This document shows positions 25,509-34,897 of a DNA stretch of 60,665 nucleotides, piece by piece; the stretch's first letter is position 1, and every line of letters begins with the position of its first letter. Position numbers and translations under genes: made by a program. The notes beneath the pieces were generated by a model. The model made no database searches and was not told the origin of the DNA. It was given only the letters and a program-made list of their open reading frames with translations. The stretch comes from Pseudomonadota bacterium (GTDB lineage: Bacteria; Pseudomonadota; Gammaproteobacteria; Burkholderiales; Burkholderiaceae_C), in NCBI GenBank assembly GCA_030538605.1, contig JAUNTQ010000001.1, positions 111,885 to 172,549 of the forward strand, read 5' to 3'.

Positions 25509-26368
25509 TGCTTGAACAATCCTTCGGGTTTGAACAGCAGCACGCCCGCCATCAGCAGATACACCAGCATGCCCGAGACCTGCGGCAGCAGCACCTTGCC
25601 GAAGGTGTCGACAAAGCCGACCAGCAGCGCCGCGATCAGCGCGCCGCGCACCGAGCCGATGCCGCCGATCACCACCACCACGAAGCACATGATGAGCACC
25701 GTGCTGCCCATGTTGGGGTAGACGCTGGAAATCGGCGCGGCGATCATGCCCGCCACCGTGGCCAGGCCCACGCCCAGCGCAAACACGATGGCGTGGATCA
25801 GCCGGATGTTGATGCCCAGCGACTCGGTCATGTCGCGGTTGAACGCACCGGCGCGAATCTTCATGCCCAGCCGCGTCTTGTTGATGAGCAGGTACAGCCC
25901 CACGGCCAGCAGCACGCACACGGCCATCATGAAGAGGCGATAGACCGGGTAGCTCATGGTGTCGGTCAGCCGCACCGAGCCGGCCAGCAGGGCAGGCATG
26001 GCCACGCCGTGCACGTCGTCGCCCCAGAGAATGGAGCGCAGCTCTTCAAAGATGTAGATCAGCCCGAAGGTGAGCAGCACCTGGTCGAGGTGGTCGCGGT
26101 GATAGAAGTGGCGAAACAGCAGCTTCTCCAGCACGAAGCCAAAAGCCACCGCCAGCACCGTGCCCAGCACGATGGCGAGCGTGAAGCTGCCCAGGCCGCT
26201 GGTGAGCGAATACGCCAGGTACGCGCCCAGCATGTAGAAGCTGCCGTGCGCCAGATTGACCACGCCCATGATGCCGAAAATCAGCGTCAGGCCCGCAGCC
26301 AGCATGAACAGCAGCAGGCCGTACTGCACGCTGTTGAGCGTCTGGATGAGAAAGTTGGAGAGGTCCAC
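25505..26368 (-). CDS. livH: Branched-chain amino acid-type ABC transporter permease (LivH)
   Basis: This 287-residue permease has about eight membrane segments and the family motifs LIFGIMGVVNLAHGSFYMLGA near the N-terminus and IRAGAFNRDMTESLGIN in the cytoplasmic loop that contacts the ATPase. It ends LLFKPEGLFKQ, the usual LivH C-terminus. It overlaps livM, and a palindromic repeat separates it from the upstream binding-protein gene. Confidence 0.9.
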   Translation of the reverse strand: MDLSNFLIQTLNSVQYGLLLFMLAAGLTLIFGIMGVVNLAHGSFYMLGAYLAYSLTSGLGSFTLAIVLGTVLAVAFGFVLEKLLFRHFYHRDHLDQVLLTFGLIYIFEELRSILWGDDVHGVAMPALLAGSVRLTDTMSYPVYRLFMMAVCVLLAVGLYLLINKTRLGMKIRAGAFNRDMTESLGINIRLIHAIVFALGVGLATVAGMIAAPISSVYPNMGSTVLIMCFVVVVIGGIGSVRGALIAALLVGFVDTFGKVLLPQVSGMLVYLLMAGVLLFKPEGLFKQ

Positions 26369-26449
26369 GGGTGTTCAGGTTGGGGTTGGGCGTGTGGCTT
26401 GGGCTGTGGCTAAGCCTCAAACGTGCCGTCAGCGGCTTCGGGTTTTGGC

Positions 26450-26548
26450 CCCTTCCCCCGTTGGGGGAAGGCCGGGATGGGGGCCGACCACCTTTGAGCA
26501 TCCACCGTGGTCAGCCCCCACCCCAGCCTTCCCCCAGCGGGGGAGGGA
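26450..26548. repeat. CCCCAGCGGGGG-type palindromic repeat
   Basis: CCCCCGTTGGGGGAAGGCCG and its complement around CTTCCCCCAGCGGGGG face each other across about 20 bases, with GGGGGCCGACCAC and GTGGTCAGCCCCC in the inner arms. It lies between the binding-protein gene and livH, where it could attenuate transcription into the permease genes. Confidence 0.75.
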
Positions 26549-26602
26549 GCCACAGCCGTCTGATGCTGCGTCTTTCGCGGAAGCTTCGCGCCCGGCTGTT
26601 CG

Positions 26603-27814
26603 TCAGGCCATCCGACAGCCCGTGGCCGGGTCGGCCAGCGCCTTGGCGGCTACGCCAATCACCTTGTTCTCGCCTTTTTCCACGCGGCGCAGGTAGATGT
26701 CCTGCACGGGGTTGTGCGCCTTGCTCATCGTCCACTGGCCGCGCGGGCTGTCGATGACGGCGTTCTGCAGCGCGGCATACAGCGCCTTCTTGTCGCCCAT
26801 GTCGCCCTTGACGGCGGCCAGGCCCTGCACCAGCAGCTGGCCCGAGTCGTAGCCCTGCACGGCGTACACGTCGGGCTGGCTCTTGAACCGATCGGCGTAG
26901 GCGGCGCGGAACTGCTTGTTGCGCGGCGTGTCGAGCGAATCGGCGTAGTGCATGGTGGTGGTCACGCCTTCGGCAGCAGGGCCAGCGGCCTCGATCACGC
27001 CTTCGGTCAAGAAGCCCGAGCCATACAGCGGAATGCTCTTTTGCAGCCCCGCCGCCGCGTAGTCGCGCATGAACTTGGCCGCGCCCGCGCCGGCGAAGAA
27101 GCAGGCCACCGCGTCGGGCTTGAGGCTGGCGATCTCGGTCAGCAGCGCCTGGAACTCCACGTTGGGGAAGGGCAGGGCCAGCTCTTTCACGATCTGCCCG
27201 CCAGCCTTGGTGTAGCTGTCCTTGAAGCCCTCGAACGCCTCGTCGCCCGCCGCGTAGCGCCAGGTGATCCACACCGCTTTTTTGTGGCCCGCGTCCACCA
27301 TCGGCTTGCCCAACGCCAGCGTGGGCTGCGCGTTGCTGAAGCTGGTGCGGAACACGTTGGGCGCGCACAGCCCGCGCGTGGCCGCATGCACCCCGGCGTT
27401 GGGGATGATGCTGAGCACGCCCGAATCGCGCGCGACGCGCTGAATGCCCATCTGCACGCCCGAGTGCACGGTGCCGATCAGCACGTCCACCTTGTCGCGC
27501 TGCACCAGGCGGTTGGCGTTTTCGATGCCTTTGGACGGCTCCGACTCGTCATCCACCTTGAACCACTCGATCTCGCGCCCGCCCAGCGTGCCGCCCTTTT
27601 CGGCAATCGCCATGCGCACGCCGTTTTCGATGGCCACACCCAGCTGCGCAAACGTGCCGGTGTAGGGCAGCATGAAGCCCACGCGCACGCGGTTGCTTTG
27701 CGCACGCACGATCTGCGGCAAAAGCAAGCCGGCGGAGCTGGCCCCCACCACGGCGGCGCTGCGGGAAAGCAGCAGGCGGCGGCTGAGGCCGCTGGCAACA
27801 GGCTTGGAATTCAT
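26603..27814 (-). CDS. Liv-type ABC transporter substrate-binding protein
   Basis: This 403-residue periplasmic protein captures the solute for the adjacent LivHMG system. The start at 27814 has AGGAG 9 bases upstream. The signal LSRRLLLSRSAAVVGASSAG has twin arginines and ends near VRAQ, so Tat export is possible. The mature part (NRVRVGFMLPYTGTFAQLG) is a type I periplasmic binding fold of the Leu/Ile/Val or amide/aromatic-acid kind. It is first of the leftward operon binding protein-livH-livM-livG. The ligand cannot be told from the sequence. Confidence 0.9.
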   Translation of the reverse strand: MNSKPVASGLSRRLLLSRSAAVVGASSAGLLLPQIVRAQSNRVRVGFMLPYTGTFAQLGVAIENGVRMAIAEKGGTLGGREIEWFKVDDESEPSKGIENANRLVQRDKVDVLIGTVHSGVQMGIQRVARDSGVLSIIPNAGVHAATRGLCAPNVFRTSFSNAQPTLALGKPMVDAGHKKAVWITWRYAAGDEAFEGFKDSYTKAGGQIVKELALPFPNVEFQALLTEIASLKPDAVACFFAGAGAAKFMRDYAAAGLQKSIPLYGSGFLTEGVIEAAGPAAEGVTTTMHYADSLDTPRNKQFRAAYADRFKSQPDVYAVQGYDSGQLLVQGLAAVKGDMGDKKALYAALQNAVIDSPRGQWTMSKAHNPVQDIYLRRVEKGENKVIGVAAKALADPATGCRMA

Positions 27815-28299
27815 CGCGTGTCTCCTGGAAAGGTTTGTTACATGTTCGGGCCGCACGCATTGTCCGGCACGGGTGCTGCATGTCAGATGGCGACTTTCCC
27901 TGACAGAGGCAGATACATGCAATAAAGTGCGTGTTGACAGGCAGTATAGTTCTTGACTTCAGGGGTGGGCCTAGGGTTTTTCCGGGGCGCAGGCGAGCGT
28001 GCGGGGTGGTGAAGAAAGCCCGGACAAGCCCTTCGCGGCAGCCTCTCGTGCAAGCGTGTGCATGCGCCAGAACCGCAGGGCAGACGCCTTGGGCGGCAAG
28101 TGAGTGAAATGATATTTTGATAGCTGCTTGCGCACGTTATAAAACGTTTTCATATATATGAGTATTTGAAAATGTTTTATAGCATGCGCAAACAGCTATA
28201 TTTTTAATATTTCCTCATGACATTGCAGTCTGCGCGGCGTGGAGGACAATCGCGCATCCGCATGCTGGTGCCCTGACGGGCCCTCACATCGTCTGGTTC
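27815..28299. other. Divergent intergenic region with palindrome H4
   Basis: This 485-base gap separates the leftward Liv operon from the rightward CopD-like gene. It contains an AT-rich patch at 27900-27960 (GGCAGTATAGTTCTTGAC) near which the Liv promoter should lie, palindrome H4 at 28120-28199, and GGACAATCGCGCA at 28244, the same motif as just before orn (17893). No convincing small gene was found. Confidence 0.5.
28120..28199. repeat. AT-rich long palindrome H4
   Basis: Arms 28120-28152 and 28167-28199 begin ATAGCTGCTTGCGCACG and match with few mismatches across a 14-base loop. It lies between divergently transcribed genes, so termination cannot be its only role. Confidence 0.88.
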
Positions 28300-28740
28300 A
28301 TGTACGCCCTTGCTCTCTTTCTGCACGTGCTGGCCGCCACCGTCTGGACGGGCGGGCACCTGGTGCTGGCGCTGGCCTGGTTGCCGCGCGTGCTGCGCGA
28401 GCGATCGCCCGAGCAGCTGCTGCGCTTCGAGCAGGGGTATGAGCGCATTGGCATGCCCGCGCTGCTGGTTCAGGTGCTTACCGGCTTGTGGATGGCCCAT
28501 CTGCTGGTGCCCGACGTGGCCGCGTGGCTGGCACCCGACACCCCCATTGCCCGCGCCATCGCGCTGAAGCTGGCGCTGCTGGCGGCCACCGCGCTGATCG
28601 CGCTGCACGCACGCTTTCGCGTCATCCCGCGCCTGTCCGCCGCCACCTTGCCGCTGATGGCCTGGCACGTGGCGGCGGTCACGCTGCTGTCGGTCGGCTT
28701 CGTGGCCGTGGGCGTGTCGCTGCGCTTTGGCGGGGTGTGA
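28300..28740 (+). CDS. CopD-like integral membrane protein
   Basis: This 146-residue inner-membrane protein has four hydrophobic segments. Histidines in the first (LFLHVLAATVWTGGHLVLA) and last (LMAWHVAAVTLL) helices and the RFEQGYERIGMPALLVQVLTG loop fit the CopD/PcoD family, linked to copper uptake or heme-like cofactor handling in the membrane. It is much shorter than full CopD, as are many betaproteobacterial members. It stands alone, so role in copper is an inference from family only. Confidence 0.75.
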   Translation: MYALALFLHVLAATVWTGGHLVLALAWLPRVLRERSPEQLLRFEQGYERIGMPALLVQVLTGLWMAHLLVPDVAAWLAPDTPIARAIALKLALLAATALIALHARFRVIPRLSAATLPLMAWHVAAVTLLSVGFVAVGVSLRFGGV

Positions 28741-28752
28741 CCGAGCCGGCTT

Positions 28753-28783
28753 GCTGGGTTTCGCTTCGCTCTACCCAGCCTGC
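28753..28783 (+). repeat. Half of a CTACCCAGCCTAC hairpin element
   Basis: GCTGGGTTTCGCTTCGCTCT followed by ACCCAGCCTGC equals the right arm of the hairpins at 33735-33817 and 47562-47643. The left arm is missing. Confidence 0.65.
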
Positions 28784-28794
28784 AAACGCCAACC

Positions 28795-28929
28795 CACCAG
28801 CGGCTGCGCAGCAAGCCGCCCCCAAAGGCCGCGGAGCAGGCCAGTCCAGAACGCCGTGGCCGGGGTCCCCCCGGCCACCAGCGTTGTCCCCCTGGGGGGA
28901 TGGCGGCCGAAGGCCGACTCAGGGGGGGT
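28795..28929 (-). repeat. GC-rich post-stop element, copy 2
   Basis: Directly after the upp stop, the minus strand reads CCCCCCCTGAGTCGGCC, a CCCCCC/GGGGGA hairpin, GGCCTGCTCCGCGGCCTTT and GGCTTGCTGCGCAGCC. The order matches copies after the hydratase gene (3396) and rng (47409). Confidence 0.8.
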
Positions 28930-29558
28930 TATTTCGTGCCAAAAATCCGGTCGCCCGCGTCCCCCAGCCCGGGCAGGATGTAGCCGTGGCTGTTCAGCTC
29001 GCGGTCGATGGCGGCGGTGTAGATGGGCACGTCGGGGTGTGCGGCTTGCAGGGTGGCGATGCCTTCGGGCGCGGCCAGCAGGCACAGGAACTTGACCGAG
29101 CGTGGGCCGGCGCTTTTCAGCTTGTCGATGGCGGCCACGGCGGAGTGGCCGGTGGCCAGCATGGGGTCAACGGCGATCACGTCGCGCTCGGCCATGTCGG
29201 CGGGCATCTTGTAGTAGTACTCCACGGCCTCCAGCGTCTCGGGGTCGCGGTACAGGCCGACGTGGCCCACGCGCGCGTTGGGCACCACGCGCAGCAGGCC
29301 GTCGAGCATGCCGTTGCCCGCGCGCAGGATGGATGCAAAGACCAGCTTCTTACCGTCGATCATGGGGCTTTGCATGGTCTCCAGCGGGGTTTCGATCTCG
29401 ACCAGCTGCGTGGGCATGTCGCGCGTGATTTCGTAGGCCATCAGCATGGCCAGCTCGCCCAGCAGGGTGCGGAAGGTGGTGCTGCTCGCGTTCTTGTTGC
29501 GCATGAGCGTGAGCTTGTGCTGCACCAGGGGGTGGGTGACGTGGTGGACTTGGGGCAT
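28929..29558 (-). CDS. upp: Uracil phosphoribosyltransferase
   Basis: This 209-residue enzyme makes UMP from uracil and PRPP in pyrimidine salvage. The PRPP-binding motif is [11 protein letters not shown] (130-140), where the more common form is ATGGSA; the C-terminal [17 protein letters not shown] is typical of Upp. Length is normal. A short hairpin repeat lies upstream of its start and the GC-rich element begins at its stop. It is separated from the upstream HerA-like gene by a stop-start junction element. Confidence 0.96.
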   Translation of the reverse strand: MPQVHHVTHPLVQHKLTLMRNKNASSTTFRTLLGELAMLMAYEITRDMPTQLVEIETPLETMQSPMIDGKKLVFASILRAGNGMLDGLLRVVPNARVGHVGLYRDPETLEAVEYYYKMPADMAERDVIAVDPMLATGHSAVAAIDKLKSAGPRSVKFLCLLAAPEGIATLQAAHPDVPIYTAAIDRELNSHGYILPGLGDAGDRIFGTK

Positions 29559-29567
29559 GGCTGGAAC

Positions 29568-29642
29568 AGGTTGGGCGTTGGGCGTTGAGCGCGTGTGGGG
29601 CGGGTGATTTTCACGCTGAACACCGAACGCTCAACGCTGAAC
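29568..29642. repeat. GTTGGGCGTTGAGCG hairpin repeat upstream of upp
   Basis: AGGTTGGGCGTTGGGCGTTG on one side and GAACGCTCAACGCTGAACCT on the other can pair imperfectly. The second arm matches the repeat at 17-56. It lies in the upp leader. Confidence 0.6.
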
Positions 29643-29649
29643 CTCCATT

Positions 29650-29830
29650 TCAGTTATCCATGCGCTGGCGCACCACCTTCACGGTATGAAACGCCAGCGG
29701 TGCGCGATGACAAATGACCGCGCCTTCGGCGCATGACAAATGACCGGACGCACTCACTGGCACGGCATTTTTGTCATTTGTCATGGCGCGCCAGCGCCGG
29801 TCATTGAGCGAAGCGAAGTCATGTTTCATT
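29650..29830 (-). repeat. Stop-start junction element, copy G
   Basis: This copy starts directly after the TGA of the HerA-like gene. Its ORF (29829-29650, 59 residues, MKHDFASLND, RWRAMTNDK, HLSCAEGAVICHRAPLAFH, ending RMDN) ends TGA-A-ATG, but the last ATG here opens only a short frame before upp. Relative to copy B, one codon is deleted after HLSCA, so the frame is kept. Confidence 0.85.
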
Positions 29831-31339
29831 TCAGCGCTTCTTGCCCCCGCCCAGCAGGCTGCCCAGCGCGCCGCGCACCAGCTCGCGGCCCATGCGACGC
29901 ACCTCGCCTTTGACCACGTTCTGCACCAGACCGTCGTACTGGCCGCCGCGCGGGCCGGTGCGGCCGAACAGGGCTTCCTTGCCCATGGTCATCAGCCCGC
30001 CCAGCAGGCCGCCGTCGTTGGCCGCTGCGCCGGGGGCACCCGCCGCGTTGCTGGCTGGGCCTTGGCCTGCGCGCGCCTGCAGCACTTCGTAGGCGGATTC
30101 GCGGTCGACCGCCTGTTCATACGTGCCCGCCACCAGCGAGGTTCTGATGAGGTCGGCGCGCTGGGCATCGGTGACAGGCCCGATCTGGCTGCCGGGCGGC
30201 AGCACGTACACGCGTTGGGTCACGCCGGGGCGGCCTTTGTCGTCGAGCAGGCTGATCAGCGCCTCGCCCGTGGCCAGCTCGGTGATGGCGCTGGCGATGT
30301 CCAGGCCGGGGTTGGCGCGCATGGTTTCGGCGGTGGCCTTCACGGCTTTCTGGTCGCGCGCGGTAAAGGCGCGCAGCGCGTGCTGCACGCGGTTGCCCAG
30401 CTGGGCCAGCACGCTGTCGGGCACGTCGATGGGGTTCTGGGTGACGAAGTACACGCCCACGCCCTTGCTGCGGATCAGCCGCACCACCAGCTCGATGCGC
30501 TCCAGCAACACCTTGGGCGCGTCGTTGAACAGCAGGTGCGCCTCGTCGAAGAAGAAGACGAACTTCGGCTTTTCAGGGTCGCCGATCTCGGGCAGGCGCT
30601 CGTACAGGTCGCTCAACAGCCACAGCAGGAAGGTGCCGTACAGGCGCGGCGACTGCATCAGCCTGTCGGCACTCAGGATGTTGATGACGCCCCGGCCGCC
30701 CACGGTCTGCATCATGTCTTCGAGGTTGAGCATGGGCTCGCCGAAGAACTTGTCGCCGCCCTGGCCCTCCAGCGTGAGCAGGCCGCGCTGAATGGCACCG
30801 ATGCTGGCCGTGCTGACGTTGCCGTATTGCGTGGTGAACTGCTTGGCGTTCTCGCCCACGTAGGTGAGCATGGCGCGCAGGTCTTTCATGTCCAGCAGCA
30901 GCAGGCCGTTGTCGTCGGCGATCTTGAAGACCAGGTTGAGCACGCCGGTCTGCGTGTCGTTCAAGTCCAGCATGCGCGACAGCAGCAGCGGCCCCATGTC
31001 GCTGACGGTGGCGCGCACGGGGTGGCCCTGCTCGCCAAACACGTCCCACAGCGTGGTGGGGCAGGCCACGGGTTCGGGCGTGGGCACGCCGCGCTCTTTC
31101 AGCACGTCGGCCATCTTGGGTCCGATGCTGCCCTTCTGGCTGATGCCCGTCAGGTCGCCCTTCACGTCGCTCATGAACACGGGCACGCCGATCTGGCTGA
31201 AGGATTCGGCCAGCTTTTGCAGCGTTACCGTCTTGCCGGTGCCGGTGGCACCGGTGACCAGGCCGTGGCGGTTGGCCAGGCCGGGCAGGATGAAGCACTG
31301 GGTGTCGCCGTGCTGGGCGATGAGGATGGGGTCGGCCAT
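29831..31339 (-). CDS. HerA-like/DUF853 ATP-binding protein
   Basis: This 502-residue AAA-type ATPase has Walker A GATGTGKT at 30-37 and Walker B-like [12 protein letters not shown], and the [22 protein letters not shown] segment typical of DUF853 (YjgR-like) proteins. These are relatives of the HerA/FtsK translocases; their cellular role is unknown. The start at 31339 has AGGA upstream; an ATG five codons earlier is an alternative. The end (LLGGGKKR) directly abuts repeat copy G. It is divergent from yebC. Confidence 0.85.
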   Translation of the reverse strand: MADPILIAQHGDTQCFILPGLANRHGLVTGATGTGKTVTLQKLAESFSQIGVPVFMSDVKGDLTGISQKGSIGPKMADVLKERGVPTPEPVACPTTLWDVFGEQGHPVRATVSDMGPLLLSRMLDLNDTQTGVLNLVFKIADDNGLLLLDMKDLRAMLTYVGENAKQFTTQYGNVSTASIGAIQRGLLTLEGQGGDKFFGEPMLNLEDMMQTVGGRGVINILSADRLMQSPRLYGTFLLWLLSDLYERLPEIGDPEKPKFVFFFDEAHLLFNDAPKVLLERIELVVRLIRSKGVGVYFVTQNPIDVPDSVLAQLGNRVQHALRAFTARDQKAVKATAETMRANPGLDIASAITELATGEALISLLDDKGRPGVTQRVYVLPPGSQIGPVTDAQRADLIRTSLVAGTYEQAVDRESAYEVLQARAGQGPASNAAGAPGAAANDGGLLGGLMTMGKEALFGRTGPRGGQYDGLVQNVVKGEVRRMGRELVRGALGSLLGGGKKR

Positions 31340-31415
31340 GTCGGTGTCCTGCAAGGGTGCGAAAAGTAGAATGGGCGATTATCCAGAACCCACATTTCAC
31401 AAAGGCAGAAGCTTC

Positions 31416-32144
31416 ATGGCCGGACACAGCAAATGGGCCAACATCCAGCACCGCAAGGGGCGGCAGGACGAAAAGCGCCAGCGCATCTGGACGCGCGTGG
31501 TGCGCGAAATCATGGTCGCCGCCCGCACCGGCGGCGGCGACCCCACCGCCAACCCGCGCCTGCGCCTGGCCATTGAAAAGGCCAAGGCCGCCAACATGCC
31601 GGCCGACACCGTCAAGCGCAACATCGACAAGGCCACGGGCAACCTCGAAGGCGTGAGCTACGAGGAAATTCGCTACGAGGGCTACGGCATCGGCGGCGCG
31701 GCCATCATCGTCGACACCATGACCGACAACCGTGTGCGCACCGTGGCCGACGTGCGCCATGCGTTCAGCAAGTACGGCGGCAACATGGGTACCGAGGGGT
31801 CGGTGGCCTTCCAGTTCAAGCACGTTGGGCAACTGGTTTTCGCGCCGGGCGTGAGCGAAGACAAGGTGATGGAAGTGGCGCTGGAAGCCGGCGCCGACGA
31901 CGTCATCACCGACGACGACGGCGCCATCGAGGTGCTGACCGACCCGGCCGCCTTCGAGGCCGTGAAAAACGCGCTGGAAGCTGCGGGCCTCACCCCCGAG
32001 CTGGCCGAAGTCACCATGCGCGCCGAAAACACCATTGACCTCGCCGGCGACGACGCCGCGCGCATGCAAAAGCTGCTCGACATGCTGGAAGACCTGGACG
32101 ACGTGCAGGACGTGTTCCACAACGCCAACGTGGAGCTGGCGTGA
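31416..32144 (+). CDS. yebC: YebC/PmpR family protein (probable transcriptional or translation factor)
   Basis: This 242-residue protein starts with the invariant [20 protein letters not shown] and contains [16 protein letters not shown] and [14 protein letters not shown], diagnostic of the YebC/TACO1 family. Members were described as DNA-binding regulators and more recently as helping ribosomes translate proline stretches. The family RKAAQD segment reads RKGRQD here. A small lipoprotein gene overlaps its stop (GTGA) and purD follows. Confidence 0.95.
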   Translation: MAGHSKWANIQHRKGRQDEKRQRIWTRVVREIMVAARTGGGDPTANPRLRLAIEKAKAANMPADTVKRNIDKATGNLEGVSYEEIRYEGYGIGGAAIIVDTMTDNRVRTVADVRHAFSKYGGNMGTEGSVAFQFKHVGQLVFAPGVSEDKVMEVALEAGADDVITDDDGAIEVLTDPAAFEAVKNALEAAGLTPELAEVTMRAENTIDLAGDDAARMQKLLDMLEDLDDVQDVFHNANVELA

Positions 32145-32383
32145 GCCTTGCGCCGCATGCCGCGCGGCGGCTGGTCTTGCCGGTGCTGCTGGCATTGGTC
32201 AGCGCGCTCGCGGCCTGCGGCGGCGACGTGTCCTGGTGCTTTGGCGGGGGCGACAGCGGCGTATCGGCCGGCTACAACACCGACCAGTGCCCGCCCGATG
32301 CGGCCGACCGCAAGGGCCTGGACGCACCGGATGCCCCCGACATGCCCCCGACCGCAGCCAGCCCTGTGTCGCATGATGTGTGA
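32141..32383 (+). CDS. Small predicted lipoprotein
   Basis: This 80-residue frame starts with GTG overlapping the yebC stop (GTGA). It has a positively charged start, a hydrophobic stretch and the lipobox LAAC with the lipidated cysteine at 26. The mature part is short and acidic, with two more cysteines (CFGGGDSG and CPPDAAD). No family is recognised. Coupling to yebC and a good lipobox make it likely real, though high-GC chance frames cannot be ruled out. Confidence 0.6.
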   Translation: MSLAPHAARRLVLPVLLALVSALAACGGDVSWCFGGGDSGVSAGYNTDQCPPDAADRKGLDAPDAPDMPPTAASPVSHDV

Positions 32384-32433
32384 TGAGAGCCCCTGGCGGC
32401 GCCCGCCACATTGAACCAAGATTCCCTTTTTTC

Positions 32434-33711
32434 ATGAAAATCCTCGTCATCGGCTCTGGCGGGCGTGAACACGCCCTGGCCTGGAAACTGGCGCAATCGC
32501 CCAAGGTGCAGCAGGTCTACGTGGCCCCGGGCAACGGCGGCACGGCCACCGCGCCCAACTTGAAGAACGTGGCCCTGACCGATCTGGCCGCGCTGCGCGA
32601 CTGGGCGCTGGCCGAAAAAATCGCCCTCACCATCGTCGGCCCCGAGCAGCCCCTGGCCGCCGGCGTGGTGGACGACTTTCGCGCCCACGGCCTGCGCATC
32701 TTCGGGCCTACGAAGGCCGCCGCGCAGCTCGAAAGCTCCAAGGCTTTCAGCAAGGACTTCATGCGGCGCCACGGCATTCCCACCGCCGCGTATGAAACCT
32801 TCACCGACCCGCAAGCCGCGCATGCCTACGTCGACGCCTTGGGCGCGCCCATCGTCGTCAAGGCCGATGGCCTGGCGGCGGGCAAGGGCGTGGTGGTGGC
32901 CGCGACCAAGGAAGAAGCACACGCCGCCATCGACGACATGCTGGGCGGCAACGCGCTGGGCGTGGCGCACAACGAAGGTGGCGCGCGGGTGGTCATCGAG
33001 GAGTTTCTGCAGGGCGAGGAAGCCAGCTTCATCGTGCTGTGCGACGGCAAGAACGTGCTGCCGCTGGCCACCAGCCAGGACCACAAGCGCCTGAAGGACG
33101 GTGATGAAGGCCCCAACACCGGCGGCATGGGTGCCTACTCGCCCGCGCCCGTGGTCACGCCCGACGTGCACGCGCGCGCCATGCGCGACGTGATCCTGCC
33201 GACGATTCGCGGCATGGACAAGGACGGCACGCCCTTCACCGGCTTTCTGTACGCCGGCCTGATGATCGATGCCGGCGGCAAACCCAAGACACTCGAATTC
33301 AACACCCGCATGGGCGATCCCGAGACGCAGCCCATTCTGATGCGCCTCAAGTCCGATCTGGTCGACGTGCTGATGGCCGCCACTTCGGCCAAGCTCGACG
33401 AGGTCGAGCTGCAATGGGACCGCCGCGTGGCGCTGGGCGTGGTGCTGGCGGCGGGCGGCTATCCGCAGGCGCCCAAAAAAGGTGATCTCATCACCGGCCT
33501 GCCCAAACCCACCGACGACGTGGTGGTGTTTCATGCGGGCACCGTGGCCGAAGGCGATCAGGTCAAGACGGCGGGCGGCCGCGTGCTGTGCGTCACCGCG
33601 CTGGCCGATTCGGTCAAGCAGGCGCAGGCCAAAGCCTATGACGCGGCGCGCGGCATCCACTTTGACGCCATGCAGTACCGGCGGGACATTGGGCATAGGG
33701 CGATTCGATGA
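32434..33711 (+). CDS. purD: Phosphoribosylamine-glycine ligase
   Basis: This 425-residue ATP-grasp enzyme joins glycine to phosphoribosylamine in purine synthesis. The start [19 protein letters not shown] is diagnostic, as are [29 protein letters not shown] and [17 protein letters not shown] at 32434 gives the family length. It follows yebC and the small lipoprotein on the same strand, and a hairpin repeat ends the unit before hemF. Confidence 0.97.
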   Translation: MKILVIGSGGREHALAWKLAQSPKVQQVYVAPGNGGTATAPNLKNVALTDLAALRDWALAEKIALTIVGPEQPLAAGVVDDFRAHGLRIFGPTKAAAQLESSKAFSKDFMRRHGIPTAAYETFTDPQAAHAYVDALGAPIVVKADGLAAGKGVVVAATKEEAHAAIDDMLGGNALGVAHNEGGARVVIEEFLQGEEASFIVLCDGKNVLPLATSQDHKRLKDGDEGPNTGGMGAYSPAPVVTPDVHARAMRDVILPTIRGMDKDGTPFTGFLYAGLMIDAGGKPKTLEFNTRMGDPETQPILMRLKSDLVDVLMAATSAKLDEVELQWDRRVALGVVLAAGGYPQAPKKGDLITGLPKPTDDVVVFHAGTVAEGDQVKTAGGRVLCVTALADSVKQAQAKAYDAARGIHFDAMQYRRDIGHRAIR

Positions 33712-33734
33712 GGTTTGGTGGTGTTTTGGGCTTC

Positions 33735-33817
33735 GTAGGCTGGGTAGAGCGGAGCGAAACCCAGCACATCCTGCCTGGCGCCGAAGCTGGGTTTCGCTCA
33801 CGCGCTACCCAGCCTAC
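33735..33817. repeat. CTACCCAGCCTAC hairpin element
   Basis: GTAGGCTGGGTAGAGCGGAG and its complement around CGCTACCCAGCCTAC form a long hairpin (arms 33735-33765 and 33786-33817). It ends four bases before the hemF ATG, leaving no ordinary ribosome site. Other copies are at 47562-47643 and in half at 28753. Confidence 0.85.
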
Positions 33818-33820
33818 CCA

Positions 33821-34750
33821 ATGACCGACATGACCCCACTTGACCCCCGCGCCGTGCGCGACTATCTCGCCGACCTGCAAACCCGCATCACCAGCGCCAT
33901 CGAATCCCTCGATGGCCAGGCCAGCTTTCTGACCGATGCATGGGCCAAGGCGCCGGGCGAGCCGCTGCAAGGCGAGGGCATCACCATGATTCTGGAAGGC
34001 GGTGCGGTGTTCGAGCGCGCCGGCTGCGGCTTCTCGCACGTGCGCGGCCCGAAGCTGCCACCCTCGGCCACGCAGCACCGGCCCGAGCTGGCGGGCGCGC
34101 CGTTCGAAGCCATGGGCGTGTCGCTGGTCTTTCACCCGCGCAACCCCTACGTGCCCACGGTGCACATGAACGTGCGCATGATCGCTGCCGGCCACCCGGG
34201 CGCCGAGCCGGTGTGCTGGTTTGGCGGCGGCATGGACTTGACGCCCTACTACGGCTTTGACGACGACTGCACGCACTTTCACCGCGTCTGCCGCGACGCG
34301 CTGGCGCCCTTCGGCGACGACAAGTACCCGCGCTTCAAGCAGTGGTGTGACGAGTATTTCTTCAATAAGCACCGCAGCGAGCCGCGCGGCATCGGCGGCA
34401 TCTTTTTCGATGATTTTTCGGAAGGCGGGGCGGGCAACGGCTTTGCGCTGATGCGCGCGGTGGGCGATGCGTTCCTGCACGCCTACGTGCCCATCGTGCA
34501 GCGCCGCGTCGGCATGCCCTGGGGCGAGCGCGAGCGCGAACACCAGCTGTACCGGCGCGGCCGCTACGTCGAATTCAACCTGGTGTGGGACCGGGGCACG
34601 CACTTCGGCCTGCAATCGGGCGGCCGCACCGAATCCATCCTGCTGTCCATGCCGCCGCTGGTGGCGTGGGCGTATCAGCGCCAGCCCGAGGCAGGCTCGC
34701 CCGAAGCCGCCTTGACCGAGCGCTATCTGGTGCCGCGCGACTGGGTGTGA
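33821..34750 (+). CDS. hemF: Oxygen-dependent coproporphyrinogen III oxidase
   Basis: This 309-residue enzyme decarboxylates coproporphyrinogen III in heme synthesis using oxygen. [38 protein letters not shown] and [10 protein letters not shown] are the family signatures. Length is normal. The ATG at 33821 directly follows a hairpin repeat; an in-frame ATG at 33830 (MTPLDPRAV) is also possible. No Shine-Dalgarno sequence is visible for either. nadD lies 147 bases downstream, after a CTCTGCG-type repeat. Confidence 0.96.
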   Translation: MTDMTPLDPRAVRDYLADLQTRITSAIESLDGQASFLTDAWAKAPGEPLQGEGITMILEGGAVFERAGCGFSHVRGPKLPPSATQHRPELAGAPFEAMGVSLVFHPRNPYVPTVHMNVRMIAAGHPGAEPVCWFGGGMDLTPYYGFDDDCTHFHRVCRDALAPFGDDKYPRFKQWCDEYFFNKHRSEPRGIGGIFFDDFSEGGAGNGFALMRAVGDAFLHAYVPIVQRRVGMPWGEREREHQLYRRGRYVEFNLVWDRGTHFGLQSGGRTESILLSMPPLVAWAYQRQPEAGSPEAALTERYLVPRDWV

Positions 34751-34767
34751 TGGGATGTACAAAATAT

Positions 34768-34870
34768 CCGGACGCAAAGAATTCGCAGAGGGCGCAAAAA
34801 AGAAAGCCAAGAATTTTCTGGATGTTCTTTTGCGTCCTCTGCGAAATCTCTGCGTCCTCTGCGTCCGGCT
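34768..34870. repeat. CTCTGCG-type imperfect inverted repeat upstream of nadD
   Basis: CCGGACGCAAAGAATTCGC on the left and GCGAAATCTCTGCGTCC blocks on the right form an imperfect palindrome with repeated CCTCTGCG units. It is the same kind of repeat as the perfect one at 6953-7042 and fills most of the hemF-nadD gap. Confidence 0.75.
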
Positions 34871-34897
34871 GTTTGGTTTTCGGCTGTTTGAGTTGAC

